A DNA stretch of 49,700 nt from Bacillota bacterium (lineage in GTDB: Bacteria > Bacillota > Clostridia > Acetivibrionales > DUMC01): positions 1-49,700 of the forward strand of contig JABUEW010000014.1 in assembly GCA_013314855.1 (NCBI GenBank). The letters run 5' to 3'. The notes under the pieces were generated by a model. The model was not told the DNA's origin, ran no database searches, and was given only the letters and a program-made list of their open reading frames with translations. This document shows, one piece after another, positions 18,559-27,383 of the stretch. Made by a program: the position numbers and the translations under genes. The first letter of the stretch is position 1. The number at the start of each line of letters is the position of its first letter.

Positions 18559-19803
18559 CTACTCTTTGATAAATTCGTTATATTCTTTTACAGCAATATT
18601 TTGTACTTTAATTCGCTCTGAATTTATACTATTGTAGTTTTCTTTTAAGACAAGTAAAATATCTTTATCTATAACGTTGTTTTCAGCCATTTTTTCCAAA
18701 ATCCATAAGCTCTTTTCTAGGTCCATTCCCTTTCTGTAAGGTCTATCTTCAGTGATAGCTGTAAAAATATCTGCAATAGCAACTATCCTGGCATTAAATG
18801 AGATTTCGTCACCTTTTAAAGAGAAAGGATAACCTTTTCCATCAAGCCTTTCGTGATGAAAAGCTGCCATTTCGCTTATTTCTTCAAGACCGCTCACCTT
18901 CTTTAAAATTCTGTAAGTATAATAAGTGTGAGTTTTTATGATATTTATTTCTTCTTCTGTCAAATTACCAGTTTTTTCTAATATTTCTGTTGGAATAGCC
19001 AACTTGCCCAGATCATGTAAATGGCCTGCAATTTTCAGTTTTCTCTGCTCATTTTTGGATAACCCCGAATAAGCCCCAAGAAGTTCTGCTACAGCAGCAA
19101 CACCACTAGAATGGGTAGCAGTATATCTGCTCCTGAAGTCAATAATACGCTCAAAAAGCTCAGTTACCGTATATATATCCTGCTCACCCAAAGTAATATT
19201 GTAAATCTGGTCATTGATTTTACATTCATCTCGAGGGAAGTTCATTATATCCAGCCAAAAAGATATGGGTTCGGCTACTTTAAGGAATACGTTTACAGCT
19301 TCAGGCATAAATTTTTCGCCTGATTCTTCATGTATCCTGTCCTTTATTTTTTTGGTTTGTCCAACCAATTCCCTTCTTCTATCTATCAGAACATCAACCC
19401 TGTCCGCCAGATGTAAAATATAGCTTTCAACAGGCACTTGTGAAGAATTATTATTCTGCTTTTTCCAATTGTCATGATGATGTTTTATAATTACCGCTAT
19501 TTTTTCAAGAGGCTTAAAACTTTTAAGGAGTCGGTAACCTAATTCAGCATGCTTATAGGAACTTATAACATCAAATTCTAGTGCATCGAGCCTCTCTTTA
19601 AGTGATATACCTCCACAGTCATGGAGAAGTGATGCTAAGAATAGGTCTCTTTGCTCCTCCCTCGTTATTCCCATTCCCACTCCAATTGCCCGGCTAATAT
19701 AAGCAACACGCTTATGATGACCATCTAACTCTGGGCTTATCATATCCATTACATCAGATAATGCAATAAAAAGGTCTAACAGTGAAATACGGATATTCTC
19801 CAT
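18559..19803 (-). CDS. Two-HD-domain protein with HD-GYP cyclic-di-GMP phosphodiesterase signature
   Basis: About 414 residues with two HD-type domains. The N-terminal one has HHKRVAYISRAIG and LLHDCGG. The C-terminal one has GHLHDLGKLAIP and the complete HD-GYP signature AAFHHERLDGKGYP, the hallmark of cyclic-di-GMP phosphodiesterases. No transmembrane segment or receiver domain is seen. ATG at 19803 is chosen, with GGGGGATT just upstream; the frame continues upstream through a 10-bp tandem repeat. It is transcribed alone and probably modulates second-messenger levels. Confidence 0.88.
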   Translation of the reverse strand: MENIRISLLDLFIALSDVMDMISPELDGHHKRVAYISRAIGVGMGITREEQRDLFLASLLHDCGGISLKERLDALEFDVISSYKHAELGYRLLKSFKPLEKIAVIIKHHHDNWKKQNNNSSQVPVESYILHLADRVDVLIDRRRELVGQTKKIKDRIHEESGEKFMPEAVNVFLKVAEPISFWLDIMNFPRDECKINDQIYNITLGEQDIYTVTELFERIIDFRSRYTATHSSGVAAVAELLGAYSGLSKNEQRKLKIAGHLHDLGKLAIPTEILEKTGNLTEEEINIIKTHTYYTYRILKKVSGLEEISEMAAFHHERLDGKGYPFSLKGDEISFNARIVAIADIFTAITEDRPYRKGMDLEKSLWILEKMAENNVIDKDILLVLKENYNSINSERIKVQNIAVKEYNEFIKE

Positions 19804-19811
19804 TTCAATCC

Positions 19812-19883
19812 CCCATATATTCCCATATATTCCCATATATTCTACTTACTATTTCTATAAAACCTTACTATTTCTATAAAACC
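19812..19883. repeat. Two adjacent tandem repeats upstream of the HD-GYP gene
   Basis: Three perfect copies of the 10-mer CCCATATATT run from 19812 to 19841. They are followed by two copies of a 19-mer (TTACTATTTCTATAAAACC, 19846-19864 and 19865-19883). The first array abuts the ribosome site of the downstream gene. Confidence 0.85.
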
Positions 19884-19990
19884 ATCTGGACAAATTGGCA
19901 GGTCATACTGGAATATTTGATATGTCCTTGCAAAATCCGGATAAAAATAGTTTTTCCTCAACTCTCACATTTCAACTTTATACTCTAATC

Positions 19991-20560
19991 TCACACTTCT
20001 AATATTATATCCTCCAGTTTTCTTTTTGGTACATGCAGTACCCCATTTCCATCTTTATAGTACTTTATTGAACCATTTTCATCTTCAACAACAGGATTTT
20101 CTGCTTTATACCCAAGTGCAACAACACTGTCAATTATGTATTGGCCAGGAATATTTAATATGGATTTCACTGCCTCCCTATCAACCGACCCAATCCAGCA
20201 GGTACCTATATTTTCCTCCTCTGCGGCAAGTAAAATATTCTGTATTGCCGCACCAATGTCCAGCTCATAACCACTTCTTCTTATTGCAGTGTCTGCCAAT
20301 ACAATAATATATGCTACAGGTCGTTCACCCTCTTTGGGATCTCCGTAGGGGGCTAGATAACCTGCCCATTTTAAATGCGCAAATACCTTCTCTACCCTTT
20401 CAGGGTCATCTATAATTACATATTTTATAGGCTGTAAGTTTGCTCCCGATGGCGCATGGCGGGCAGCATTAATAAGTTTCAATAAAACCTCCCGCTTTAT
20501 TTTTTCCTGCTTAAACTTCCTGATTGTCCTTCTCCTAAGTATTATTTCATAGACACTCAT
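19991..20560 (-). CDS. Nitroreductase-family FMN oxidoreductase
   Basis: A 189-residue nitroreductase-fold protein. The N-terminal RRRTIRKFKQEKI gives the FMN-phosphate-binding arginines, AARHAPSGANLQPIKYV supplies further flavin contacts, and ENIGTCWIGSVDR near residue 120 is family-typical. GAGGGG precedes the ATG. There is no ferredoxin domain. The physiological substrate is unknown; members reduce quinones, nitroaromatics or flavins. Confidence 0.9.
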   Translation of the reverse strand: MSVYEIILRRRTIRKFKQEKIKREVLLKLINAARHAPSGANLQPIKYVIIDDPERVEKVFAHLKWAGYLAPYGDPKEGERPVAYIIVLADTAIRRSGYELDIGAAIQNILLAAEEENIGTCWIGSVDREAVKSILNIPGQYIIDSVVALGYKAENPVVEDENGSIKYYKDGNGVLHVPKRKLEDIILEV

Positions 20561-20703
20561 AATACAACCCCTCTTTTTTTATTTTTACCTACTATATTTT
20601 AACATAGGTTACCAAAATAAAAAACATTAATTCTATTTTTTACAAAAATATATTTATGAATATTATTGATGGGTATTATCAAATACTAAAAGTGAAAATT
20701 TAA

Positions 20704-21765
20704 ATGGAGGGACACGCAAACTTACATGCGGGAATTATGGTCATTATTGGCAAGCATGAAATTAAAAAATTTAACAGAATAAGGTTAAATCAAATAAAGG
20801 CAGTTTTTTCTAAATTTACCATCATAATGCTATGCATTGTTTTTTTCATGTATGCATTATCATTAACAGGTTGTGGCACACGAAATACAAAACCTTCTCC
20901 AGGAGATCAATCGACAGAGGGAAATCAACAATCCGATAAAGTACCTGATGATTTAAAAGAAATGGAAGAAAGCATAGAAAAAATCATTAAATCTCTTGAC
21001 GGTCCTGCAGTAGGTATACGAGAAGAAAAGACAACAGGGCAGTTACAGGATTCAGAAAAAGGTAGAGAAACAGGAGAAAAAAAGCCTAATCAAGAATCGC
21101 AGGGTTCTGAAAATAATGAAAAAGAGAATAAAGAAGGAAAGAATGAGAAGGAAGAGGGTAAAAAAGAAAGTGAAGGCAAAAATGACGAAAAAGACAGTGC
21201 AAGTACACAGCAAGAACAGGATACTAGCGGTAAAACCCGGCAAACTGATACCTGGGAGGAAATTACCCCTATTATTAATAAAATGCACTATACTTGGAAT
21301 TCCTATTTGCCTGATGCCGTAAAAAAGGGAGCAAACCAAAAAACAATTGATGATTTTAGCAATGCCCTTAATAGTTTAACGAATACTATAATATCCAAAA
21401 ACAAAACAAACACTCTTATGGCAGCAAACTATCTTTACGCCTATATACCTGATTTATTTTCCCTCTACAGGACTAAATTCCCATCAGAAATTAAAAGAGT
21501 AAGATACTATGTAAGAAATGCAATGTTGAATTCAATGACAGCCAATTGGATCCAGGCTGAACTTGATATTAACAACTTGAAATCTACGTGGGCGGTATTA
21601 AAGAATATATTAAATGAAGAACAACAAGATGCAAAAGGCAAACTTGATTTTTCCATTTCCGAACTGGAAAAAGTCATAAAAGCAAAAAACCAGCCCCTTG
21701 CAGATATAAAAGGGAGAATAACTCTTGCCAATATTGAAGAATTGGAAAAATCATTCCCCCAATAA
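20704..21765 (+). CDS. Predicted lipoprotein of unknown function
   Basis: The frame has a basic N-terminus, a hydrophobic segment (about residues 39-55) and a lipobox LTGC at residue 58, predicting lipid anchoring at the outer face of the membrane. A glutamate/lysine/asparagine-rich linker (about residues 118-180) is low complexity and probably disordered. The C-terminal 170 residues are helical with no family I recognise. The start is uncertain: ATG at 20704 gives an unusually long signal region, ATG at 20737 shortens it, and neither has a well-spaced ribosome site. It stands alone between divergent and convergent neighbours. Confidence 0.75.
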   Translation: MEGHANLHAGIMVIIGKHEIKKFNRIRLNQIKAVFSKFTIIMLCIVFFMYALSLTGCGTRNTKPSPGDQSTEGNQQSDKVPDDLKEMEESIEKIIKSLDGPAVGIREEKTTGQLQDSEKGRETGEKKPNQESQGSENNEKENKEGKNEKEEGKKESEGKNDEKDSASTQQEQDTSGKTRQTDTWEEITPIINKMHYTWNSYLPDAVKKGANQKTIDDFSNALNSLTNTIISKNKTNTLMAANYLYAYIPDLFSLYRTKFPSEIKRVRYYVRNAMLNSMTANWIQAELDINNLKSTWAVLKNILNEEQQDAKGKLDFSISELEKVIKAKNQPLADIKGRITLANIEELEKSFPQ

Positions 21766-21798
21766 GTTTAGATATTTTTTCCATTTACATTTACGCAT

Positions 21799-22809
21799 CT
21801 ATCGTACATCAAACAAATACTTTGCAAATTCAGAATCTGAATCAATTATTATTTTCGTATTTTCTTTTAATGTCTTCTTATATGCCTGCAGAGTCCTCCA
21901 GAAGGCATAAAATTCAGGATCTCTGTTATATGCCTCGGCATATATCCGCAGAGCTTCAGCATCACCTTCGCCCTTTATCCGTTCAGCTTCTTCATATGCC
22001 TGTGCCTCAATAATAGTTGCCTCTTTGTCTGCTTCTGAACGTATCTTCTGGGCTTCCTCCTGCCCTTCTGAACGGTATGATTTTGCAGCTCGCTGCCTTT
22101 CAGTATTCATCCGGTTAAAAATATTGTTGTAATTTTCTTCCGGGAAATCCGTCCTCTTAATTCTTACATCCACTACTTCCATACCGTAACTTGTTACCTG
22201 CTCATTTGTGCTTTCTTTTATTCTTTGCAGCATGTCTGCCACAAAATTTTTGTCAGATATTACCACATGAGACTCTACTTTTCCAATTTCTTCATTGAGT
22301 TTGGAATAGATAATATCATCCAGCCTGGTATGGGCAGCTCTTTCATTTCCAAGGGAGGAATAAAACAATGCAGGGTTATTTATTCTCCACACGGCATAGT
22401 TGTCAAGTACCAGTTTCTTTTTATCCCTAGTAACCACTTCCCTGGAATCCGTATCATAAGTAAGAAGCATGCTTGTAAACTTTTCGACTGTCTGGATAAA
22501 AGGAACTTTTACATGTAACCCTTTCCTGTCGGATATTTTTATCTTTCTGAACTGGGGATTTTCTTCAATAGCTTTCAAAAGGTTCTCTGTCTTTTCATTC
22601 ACAACTATCTTTACTACTTCATTGAACTGCTTTACTACCGCCTGTTCCCTCTCATCCACCTGAAAGAAGAACATGTTGAAAATTATACTTAATAGAATAA
22701 CGGCAAGAGCAATTATTCCCACTAGTTTGAAAAATCTTTTATAATCTGAAAAATTAAATTTTTTATTCATTTTCATATTAATATAATCAAAATTTGGATT
22801 GCCGTCCAT
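21799..22809 (-). CDS. hflC: HflC-type SPFH/band 7 membrane protein
   Basis: About 336 residues: a transmembrane helix (near residues 26-48), then the SPFH domain (VDEREQAVVKQFNEVV, then LTYDTDSREVVTRDKKKL, then VVDVRIKRTDFPEENYNNIF) and a coiled C-terminal stretch rich in A/E. It pairs with HflK to form the oligomeric cage that encloses and regulates FtsH protease. ATG at 22809 follows a strong GGAAGGAGG; an in-frame ATG at 22842 is possible. The family-diagnostic ERMNTERQRAAKSYRSEG-type segment is present (NRMNTERQRAAKSYRSEG). Confidence 0.93.
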   Translation of the reverse strand: MDGNPNFDYINMKMNKKFNFSDYKRFFKLVGIIALAVILLSIIFNMFFFQVDEREQAVVKQFNEVVKIVVNEKTENLLKAIEENPQFRKIKISDRKGLHVKVPFIQTVEKFTSMLLTYDTDSREVVTRDKKKLVLDNYAVWRINNPALFYSSLGNERAAHTRLDDIIYSKLNEEIGKVESHVVISDKNFVADMLQRIKESTNEQVTSYGMEVVDVRIKRTDFPEENYNNIFNRMNTERQRAAKSYRSEGQEEAQKIRSEADKEATIIEAQAYEEAERIKGEGDAEALRIYAEAYNRDPEFYAFWRTLQAYKKTLKENTKIIIDSDSEFAKYLFDVR

Positions 22810-22899
22810 GATGGTTTTAAGCCTCCTTCCGCTGATTTTCATTCACTTCATCCACGGTATTGCTTTTTATAATGGTTTAGTTTTAAACATCTCAACTTT

Positions 22900-23862
22900 T
22901 CACTTATTTGCCTCATTTTTTAAAACCGGATTCTGCTCAAGGGGCAAAAACTTAATCAAATTTCCATCAGAGTCTACTATATACTTTTCAATACCTGGAA
23001 GCACTTCTTCCATAGTTTCAAGGTACATACGCACTCTGGTAACTTCTCTGCCATGTTCATATTTCTCCAGTATTTGAATAAAATTAGCCACGTCACCTTT
23101 TGCCTCTGCAATCCTTTTCTCCTTATAGGCTATAGCCTCGTTTATCATGGCAGCAGCATTACCTCTAGCCCTTGGAATAACCTCATTCTTGTAACTTTCA
23201 GCTTCATTAATATAACTGTTCCTGTCTTCCCTGGCATTTGCCACATCCTTGAAAGCTGAATCCACTTCATCAGGAGGGTAAACATCCTGTAACTGGACTG
23301 CAATTATATTAACACCAAGCTTGTAATTATCGCAAATTTTCTGCAAATCTTCTTTTATTTCCTGTTGGATTTCAAACTTGTTTTCTGTAAGGACCTCATC
23401 GAGGATATGGTTTGCAATAACTCTCCGTATTGCAGACTCAGCAGCTATTTGCAGTGTTCCTTCTTGATTTTTAACATTAAAAAGATAATCAACCACATCC
23501 TTAATTTTGTATTGTATAGCAGTCTCAACATTTACCAGATTCTCGTCCCCTGTTAACATCAGAGACTCTACAACCGGCACATCGGCATAAGTTGGATATT
23601 GTCTGTGACCACCCTCTTTTAGTGTTTTGTATCCAAACTCAAGTCTTTTTATTTCCAGAACATTAACCTTGTCCACACGCTCGACCGGTGCAGGAAAATG
23701 CCAGTTCAAACCTGCCTTTGATACAGTCCTTTCGTATTTTCCAAACCTCAATACAACTGCCTCTTCGCCCGACTTTACCGTGTAAAACCCTGAACTTAAC
23801 CAAAATAAAGCAAACAAAATTACAATTACTATGAACAAATATTTAGAGACTTTCTTGAACAA
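22900..23862 (-). CDS. hflK: HflK-type SPFH/band 7 membrane protein
   Basis: About 320 residues with an N-terminal membrane helix, the SPFH core (VKSGEEAVVLRFGKYERTV, then GLNWHFPAPVERVDKV) and the coiled region with VQLQDVYPPDEVDSAFKDV, which identifies HflK rather than HflC. A TTG start at 23862 is preferred because GGGGGGAG lies 8 nt upstream; the ATG at 23880 contains that ribosome site and is less likely. It is followed by hflC and probably forms a membrane complex with it. Confidence 0.93.
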   Translation of the reverse strand: MFKKVSKYLFIVIVILFALFWLSSGFYTVKSGEEAVVLRFGKYERTVSKAGLNWHFPAPVERVDKVNVLEIKRLEFGYKTLKEGGHRQYPTYADVPVVESLMLTGDENLVNVETAIQYKIKDVVDYLFNVKNQEGTLQIAAESAIRRVIANHILDEVLTENKFEIQQEIKEDLQKICDNYKLGVNIIAVQLQDVYPPDEVDSAFKDVANAREDRNSYINEAESYKNEVIPRARGNAAAMINEAIAYKEKRIAEAKGDVANFIQILEKYEHGREVTRVRMYLETMEEVLPGIEKYIVDSDGNLIKFLPLEQNPVLKNEANK

Positions 23863-23955
23863 AATAACATCTCCCCCCATTCTACTGGTATTTTTTTAGC
23901 CAAGAACTTATTATATAGAATTATAACATAGAAAAGAAATAAAAAAAACTCTCTT

Positions 23956-23981
23956 TGGGGACGTATTTTTTAAATATGACC
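23956..23981. repeat. Imperfect palindromic intergenic repeat
   Basis: A 26-bp imperfect palindrome beginning GGGGACGTATTTT and ending AAATATGACCC, in the gap between folD and hflK. It resembles the GGGGAC...GTCCCC-type interspersed repeats I know from clostridial genomes (from memory, not searched). It might serve as a weak stem-loop after folD. Confidence 0.45.
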
Positions 23982-24022
23982 CATATAATGACAGAAACAT
24001 TGCGAAATGTATATTCTATTTT

Positions 24023-24883
24023 TCACTGATTCTTCTCATATGCTTTTCTTGCCGCCTGGATTACGTGTTTTGCAAGAACTGAAGTAGTTACAGTTCCTAC
24101 ACCTCCCGGTACCGGTGTTATGCTCCCGGCAATATCTGCGACACTATCGAAGTCAACATCGCCGCAAAGGTTGCCATCCGGGTCGACATTAATCCCAACA
24201 TCAATAACAACGGTACTGGGCGAAATAAAATTCCTGTTTACCATTTTTGCTTTTCCCGCTGCTGCAATTAAAATATCTGCCCTTTTACAGATTTCCTCAA
24301 GGTTTTTTGTCCGCGTATGGCAGATTGTTACAGTCCCGTGTTTTTTTAGCAGCAGCATTGAAAGGGGTTTCCCTACAACCATGCTCCTGCCTATTACAAC
24401 CACGTTTTTACTCTCTACAGGTATTTTGTAATAATCAATCATCTCAATAACCGCTTCAGGAGTGCACGGTGCAAAACCGCTCCCATCTCCTGCAAAAACC
24501 TTTGCTATGTTGACAGGATTCATACAGTCAACATCCTTATCAGGACATATTATCCCTTTTATTTTCTCTTCATCTATATGTTTCGGCAAAGGGCGAAACA
24601 CTAGTATCCCGTGTATATTTCCATCTACGTTTATTTTATTTATTTCATTTATTAACCCTTCTTCGGATATGTCTTCAGAAAATGCAAATACAGTACAATT
24701 TATCCCTACGCTTTCGCACCTTTTTATTGCCCCTCTTTCATAAGCAAGGTCATCAGGCCTCTCACCCAGCCTCACTATCGCCAATGTAGGTAAAATACCT
24801 TTATTTTTTAGTTCCTCCACTTCAATTATCATTTTATCCTTCATAGCTTTAGTTACTTCTGAGCCCTTCATTATTAACGCCAT
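24023..24883 (-). CDS. folD: Bifunctional methylene-THF dehydrogenase/methenyl-THF cyclohydrolase
   Basis: A 286-residue FolD. YERGAIKRCESVGI supplies the catalytic lysine region, GILVFRPLPKHI and DVDCMNPVNIAKV follow, VVIGRSMVVGKPLSMLL is the NAD(P)-binding motif, and SITPVPGGVGTVTTSVLAKH is the C-terminal signature. It interconverts methenyl- and methylene-THF. AAGGAGG precedes the ATG, 12 bp after fchA. It is the last gene of the large C1 cluster. The presence of a separate cyclohydrolase (FchA) next door suggests that in vivo it works mainly as the dehydrogenase. Confidence 0.98.
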   Translation of the reverse strand: MALIMKGSEVTKAMKDKMIIEVEELKNKGILPTLAIVRLGERPDDLAYERGAIKRCESVGINCTVFAFSEDISEEGLINEINKINVDGNIHGILVFRPLPKHIDEEKIKGIICPDKDVDCMNPVNIAKVFAGDGSGFAPCTPEAVIEMIDYYKIPVESKNVVVIGRSMVVGKPLSMLLLKKHGTVTICHTRTKNLEEICKRADILIAAAGKAKMVNRNFISPSTVVIDVGINVDPDGNLCGDVDFDSVADIAGSITPVPGGVGTVTTSVLAKHVIQAARKAYEKNQ

Positions 24884-24895
24884 TTAGAAACCTCC

Positions 24896-25528
24896 TTACT
24901 GTACCTTTATTCCGCTTTCAACTTCATTGTAAACCCTGTCGGCTCTTTTTTTACCTTCTTCAAGCATCTCTTCAACTCTTTTATTAATTTTTGCTGCATA
25001 TTCCCTATCCTTCATCATCTTTGTATTAATAAATACATTAAGGCTTGCGCCCATTAAAGCCGATTTGCAGAAAAGCACACCTACACCCACATCACTTATT
25101 GCTATCCTGGTGCCTTTAAGTGCGAGTTCTTCATGAAGTTCTATCGCCTCCAGGGACTTTTCCATAATCTGCAGTGGAACACTGCAAGCCGTCCTTAAGG
25201 CTTCTTCCATAACTTCATCCCGTCTTTTCTTTTCTTCTTCCGTGTTTTTTGGAAGGCCATATGCTTTTGAGAGGGGCTCAAAGACTTCTGCATCTTTTTC
25301 TACAAGAGTAATAAGTTCTTCTTGAAGTATTTCCGCCTTTTTTAGTATAGCCTGTATATCTTCCTGTACATCTGCGTATTTCTTTTTCCCCAGGGTAAGG
25401 TTCCCTACCATGCTTCCCAAGGCCATACCAAGAGCACCCACAAAGGCTGATGCTCCTCCCCCTCCCGGTACAGGTTCCCTTGAAGCAAGTATATCCACAA
25501 ACTCTCTGCAAGTTTTGCCGGTAAGCAT
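24896..25528 (-). CDS. fchA: Methenyl-THF cyclohydrolase / formimidoyl-THF cyclodeaminase family
   Basis: A 210-residue FTCD_C-fold protein. PVPGGGGASAFVGALGMALG is at residues 17-36, and KDAEVFEPLSKAYGLPKNTE follows near 79. The helical bundle matches the cyclodeaminase/cyclohydrolase family; in acetogen-type clusters this protein converts formyl-THF to methenyl-THF. GGAGG precedes the ATG. It is flanked by fhs and folD, which supports the C1 role over histidine degradation. Confidence 0.95.
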   Translation of the reverse strand: MLTGKTCREFVDILASREPVPGGGGASAFVGALGMALGSMVGNLTLGKKKYADVQEDIQAILKKAEILQEELITLVEKDAEVFEPLSKAYGLPKNTEEEKKRRDEVMEEALRTACSVPLQIMEKSLEAIELHEELALKGTRIAISDVGVGVLFCKSALMGASLNVFINTKMMKDREYAAKINKRVEEMLEEGKKRADRVYNEVESGIKVQ

Positions 25529-25586
25529 CTTAACAAATCCTCCATTTAGTAATTTTTAATATTATTATATTAGTATTATATTAGAA

Positions 25587-27266
25587 TTAGAATAAGCCAG
25601 AAATCCTTCCTGAAGCATCAACATCAATTTTTTCTGCGGCAGGAACTTTCGGCAAGCCCGGCATTGTCATAATCTCGCCTGTTAAGGCTACTATGAACCC
25701 AGCTCCTGCCGAAACTTTAACATTTCTTACGGAAACTTTGTAATTCTTTGGCCATCCCAGTTTTTTGGGGTCGTCCGAAAGTGAATATTGAGTCTTGGCC
25801 ATACAGACAGGAAGTCTTCCAAAACCATTTTCTTCTAATTTCTCAATTTCTTTAAGAGCTGCAGGTAAAAAATCAACTCCATCTCCACCATAAATTTCCC
25901 TTACTATTGTTTCAATTTTCTCCTTAATAGGCATATCCAATTGATAAATAAAATTAAAGTTCGATTTGCCTTCATCAATCAACCTTATAACCTCCTGTGC
26001 CAGCTCTACACCCCCTTCGCCGCCTTTTGCCCAAACTTCGGACAGTACAACATTAACACCGTATTCTCTGCATTTCTCTTTGACAAAGCTCAATTCAGCT
26101 TCAGTATCTGTCGGGAAACGGTTCAAGGCAACCACTGCCGGCAAACCGAATTTTACCGTTACATTTTCTATATGTTTAAGCAAGTTTGGAATACCTTTCT
26201 CAAGATAACATAGATTCTCTACTCCCCATTCATTTTTCGAAGCACCGCCATGGTGTTTGAGGGCTCTTACAGTTGCAACAATAACAACGGCTGAAGGTTT
26301 TAATCCTCCTACCCTGCATTTTATATCCACGAATTTTTCTGCTCCAAGGTCAGCACCGAAACCAGCCTCCGTCACAACGTAATCTGCAAGTTTCAAAGCT
26401 GTTTGTGTTGCCATTATGCTGTTACAGCCATGGGCAATATTGGCAAAAGGCCCTCCATGCACAAAGGCAGGAGTATGCTCCAGGGTCTGGACCAGGTTAG
26501 GTTTTAAAGCATCCTTTAATAATGCAGCCATAGCACCTTCTGCCTTTAATTGTCCTGCAGTAACAGGCTTGTCGTCCCTTGTATATCCTACAACAATATT
26601 TCTCAAGTTTTCCTTCAAATTTTCTATGCTCCTGGAAAGACACAAAATAGCCATTACTTCGGAAGCTACCGTAATGTCAAATCCATCCTCCCTGGGCACT
26701 CCATTTGTCCTTCCGTTTAGACCATCCACAATAAACCTGAGCTGCCTGTCATTCATGTCAATACATCTCTTCCAGGTTATTTTCCGGGTATCCAGCCCCA
26801 ATTCATTTCCTTGGTAAATATGGTTATCTATCATTGCTGCCAATAAATTGTTTGCAGCACCTATTGCATGTATATCTCCGGTAAAATGCAAGTTTATATC
26901 TTCCATAGGTACAACCTGGGCATATCCTCCACCGGCTGCACCTCCTTTAACGCCAAAAACAGGTCCTAAGGAAGGTTCCCTTAAAGCTATCATTGTTTTC
27001 TTTCCCAATTTGCTTAATGCATCTCCCAAACCTACTGAAGTAGTTGTTTTACCTTCGCCTGCAGGAGTAGGAGTTATGGCAGTTACAAGAATCAACTTTC
27101 CGTCTTCCCTGTCCTTCAATTTTTCCAGGATATTGTAATTAACCTTTGCTTTGTATTTGCCGTATAACTCAATATACTCAATGTCAATACCTATCTTTTC
27201 CGCAATTTCTTCAATGGGCATAAGCTCTGTACTTTGAGCTATTTCAATGTCACTTTTATATTCCAT
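25587..27266 (-). CDS. fhs: Formate-tetrahydrofolate ligase
   Basis: A 559-residue formyl-THF synthetase, full length for the family. It activates formate with ATP to 10-formyl-THF, the first ATP-requiring step of the methyl branch. [20 protein letters not shown] (the P-loop) is near residues 66-85, [19 protein letters not shown] near 108, [16 protein letters not shown] near 270, and the C-terminal [19 protein letters not shown] is conserved. AGGAGGAG precedes the ATG. It lies between the formate channel gene and fchA. Confidence 0.99.
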   Translation of the reverse strand: MEYKSDIEIAQSTELMPIEEIAEKIGIDIEYIELYGKYKAKVNYNILEKLKDREDGKLILVTAITPTPAGEGKTTTSVGLGDALSKLGKKTMIALREPSLGPVFGVKGGAAGGGYAQVVPMEDINLHFTGDIHAIGAANNLLAAMIDNHIYQGNELGLDTRKITWKRCIDMNDRQLRFIVDGLNGRTNGVPREDGFDITVASEVMAILCLSRSIENLKENLRNIVVGYTRDDKPVTAGQLKAEGAMAALLKDALKPNLVQTLEHTPAFVHGGPFANIAHGCNSIMATQTALKLADYVVTEAGFGADLGAEKFVDIKCRVGGLKPSAVVIVATVRALKHHGGASKNEWGVENLCYLEKGIPNLLKHIENVTVKFGLPAVVALNRFPTDTEAELSFVKEKCREYGVNVVLSEVWAKGGEGGVELAQEVIRLIDEGKSNFNFIYQLDMPIKEKIETIVREIYGGDGVDFLPAALKEIEKLEENGFGRLPVCMAKTQYSLSDDPKKLGWPKNYKVSVRNVKVSAGAGFIVALTGEIMTMPGLPKVPAAEKIDVDASGRISGLF

Positions 27267-27299
27267 ACAACCTCTCCTCCTACAATTTTATTTATTTTG

Positions 27300-27341
27300 A
27301 ATGCTGCTTTGTTATTTTAAAAATTGACAAAGCGCAGCATT
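27300..27341. other. Long stem-loop between the formate channel gene and fhs
   Basis: AATGCTGCTTTGT (27300-27312) pairs with ACAAAGCGCAGCATT (27327-27341), leaving a 2-nt bulge and a 14-nt loop that is itself partly self-complementary. There is no T-run on the minus strand after the stem, so it looks more like a processing or stability element than a terminator. Confidence 0.55.
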
Positions 27342-27383
27342 AGTTCGTTATTAACTTACTTTTATTTATACTAAATATTTATA

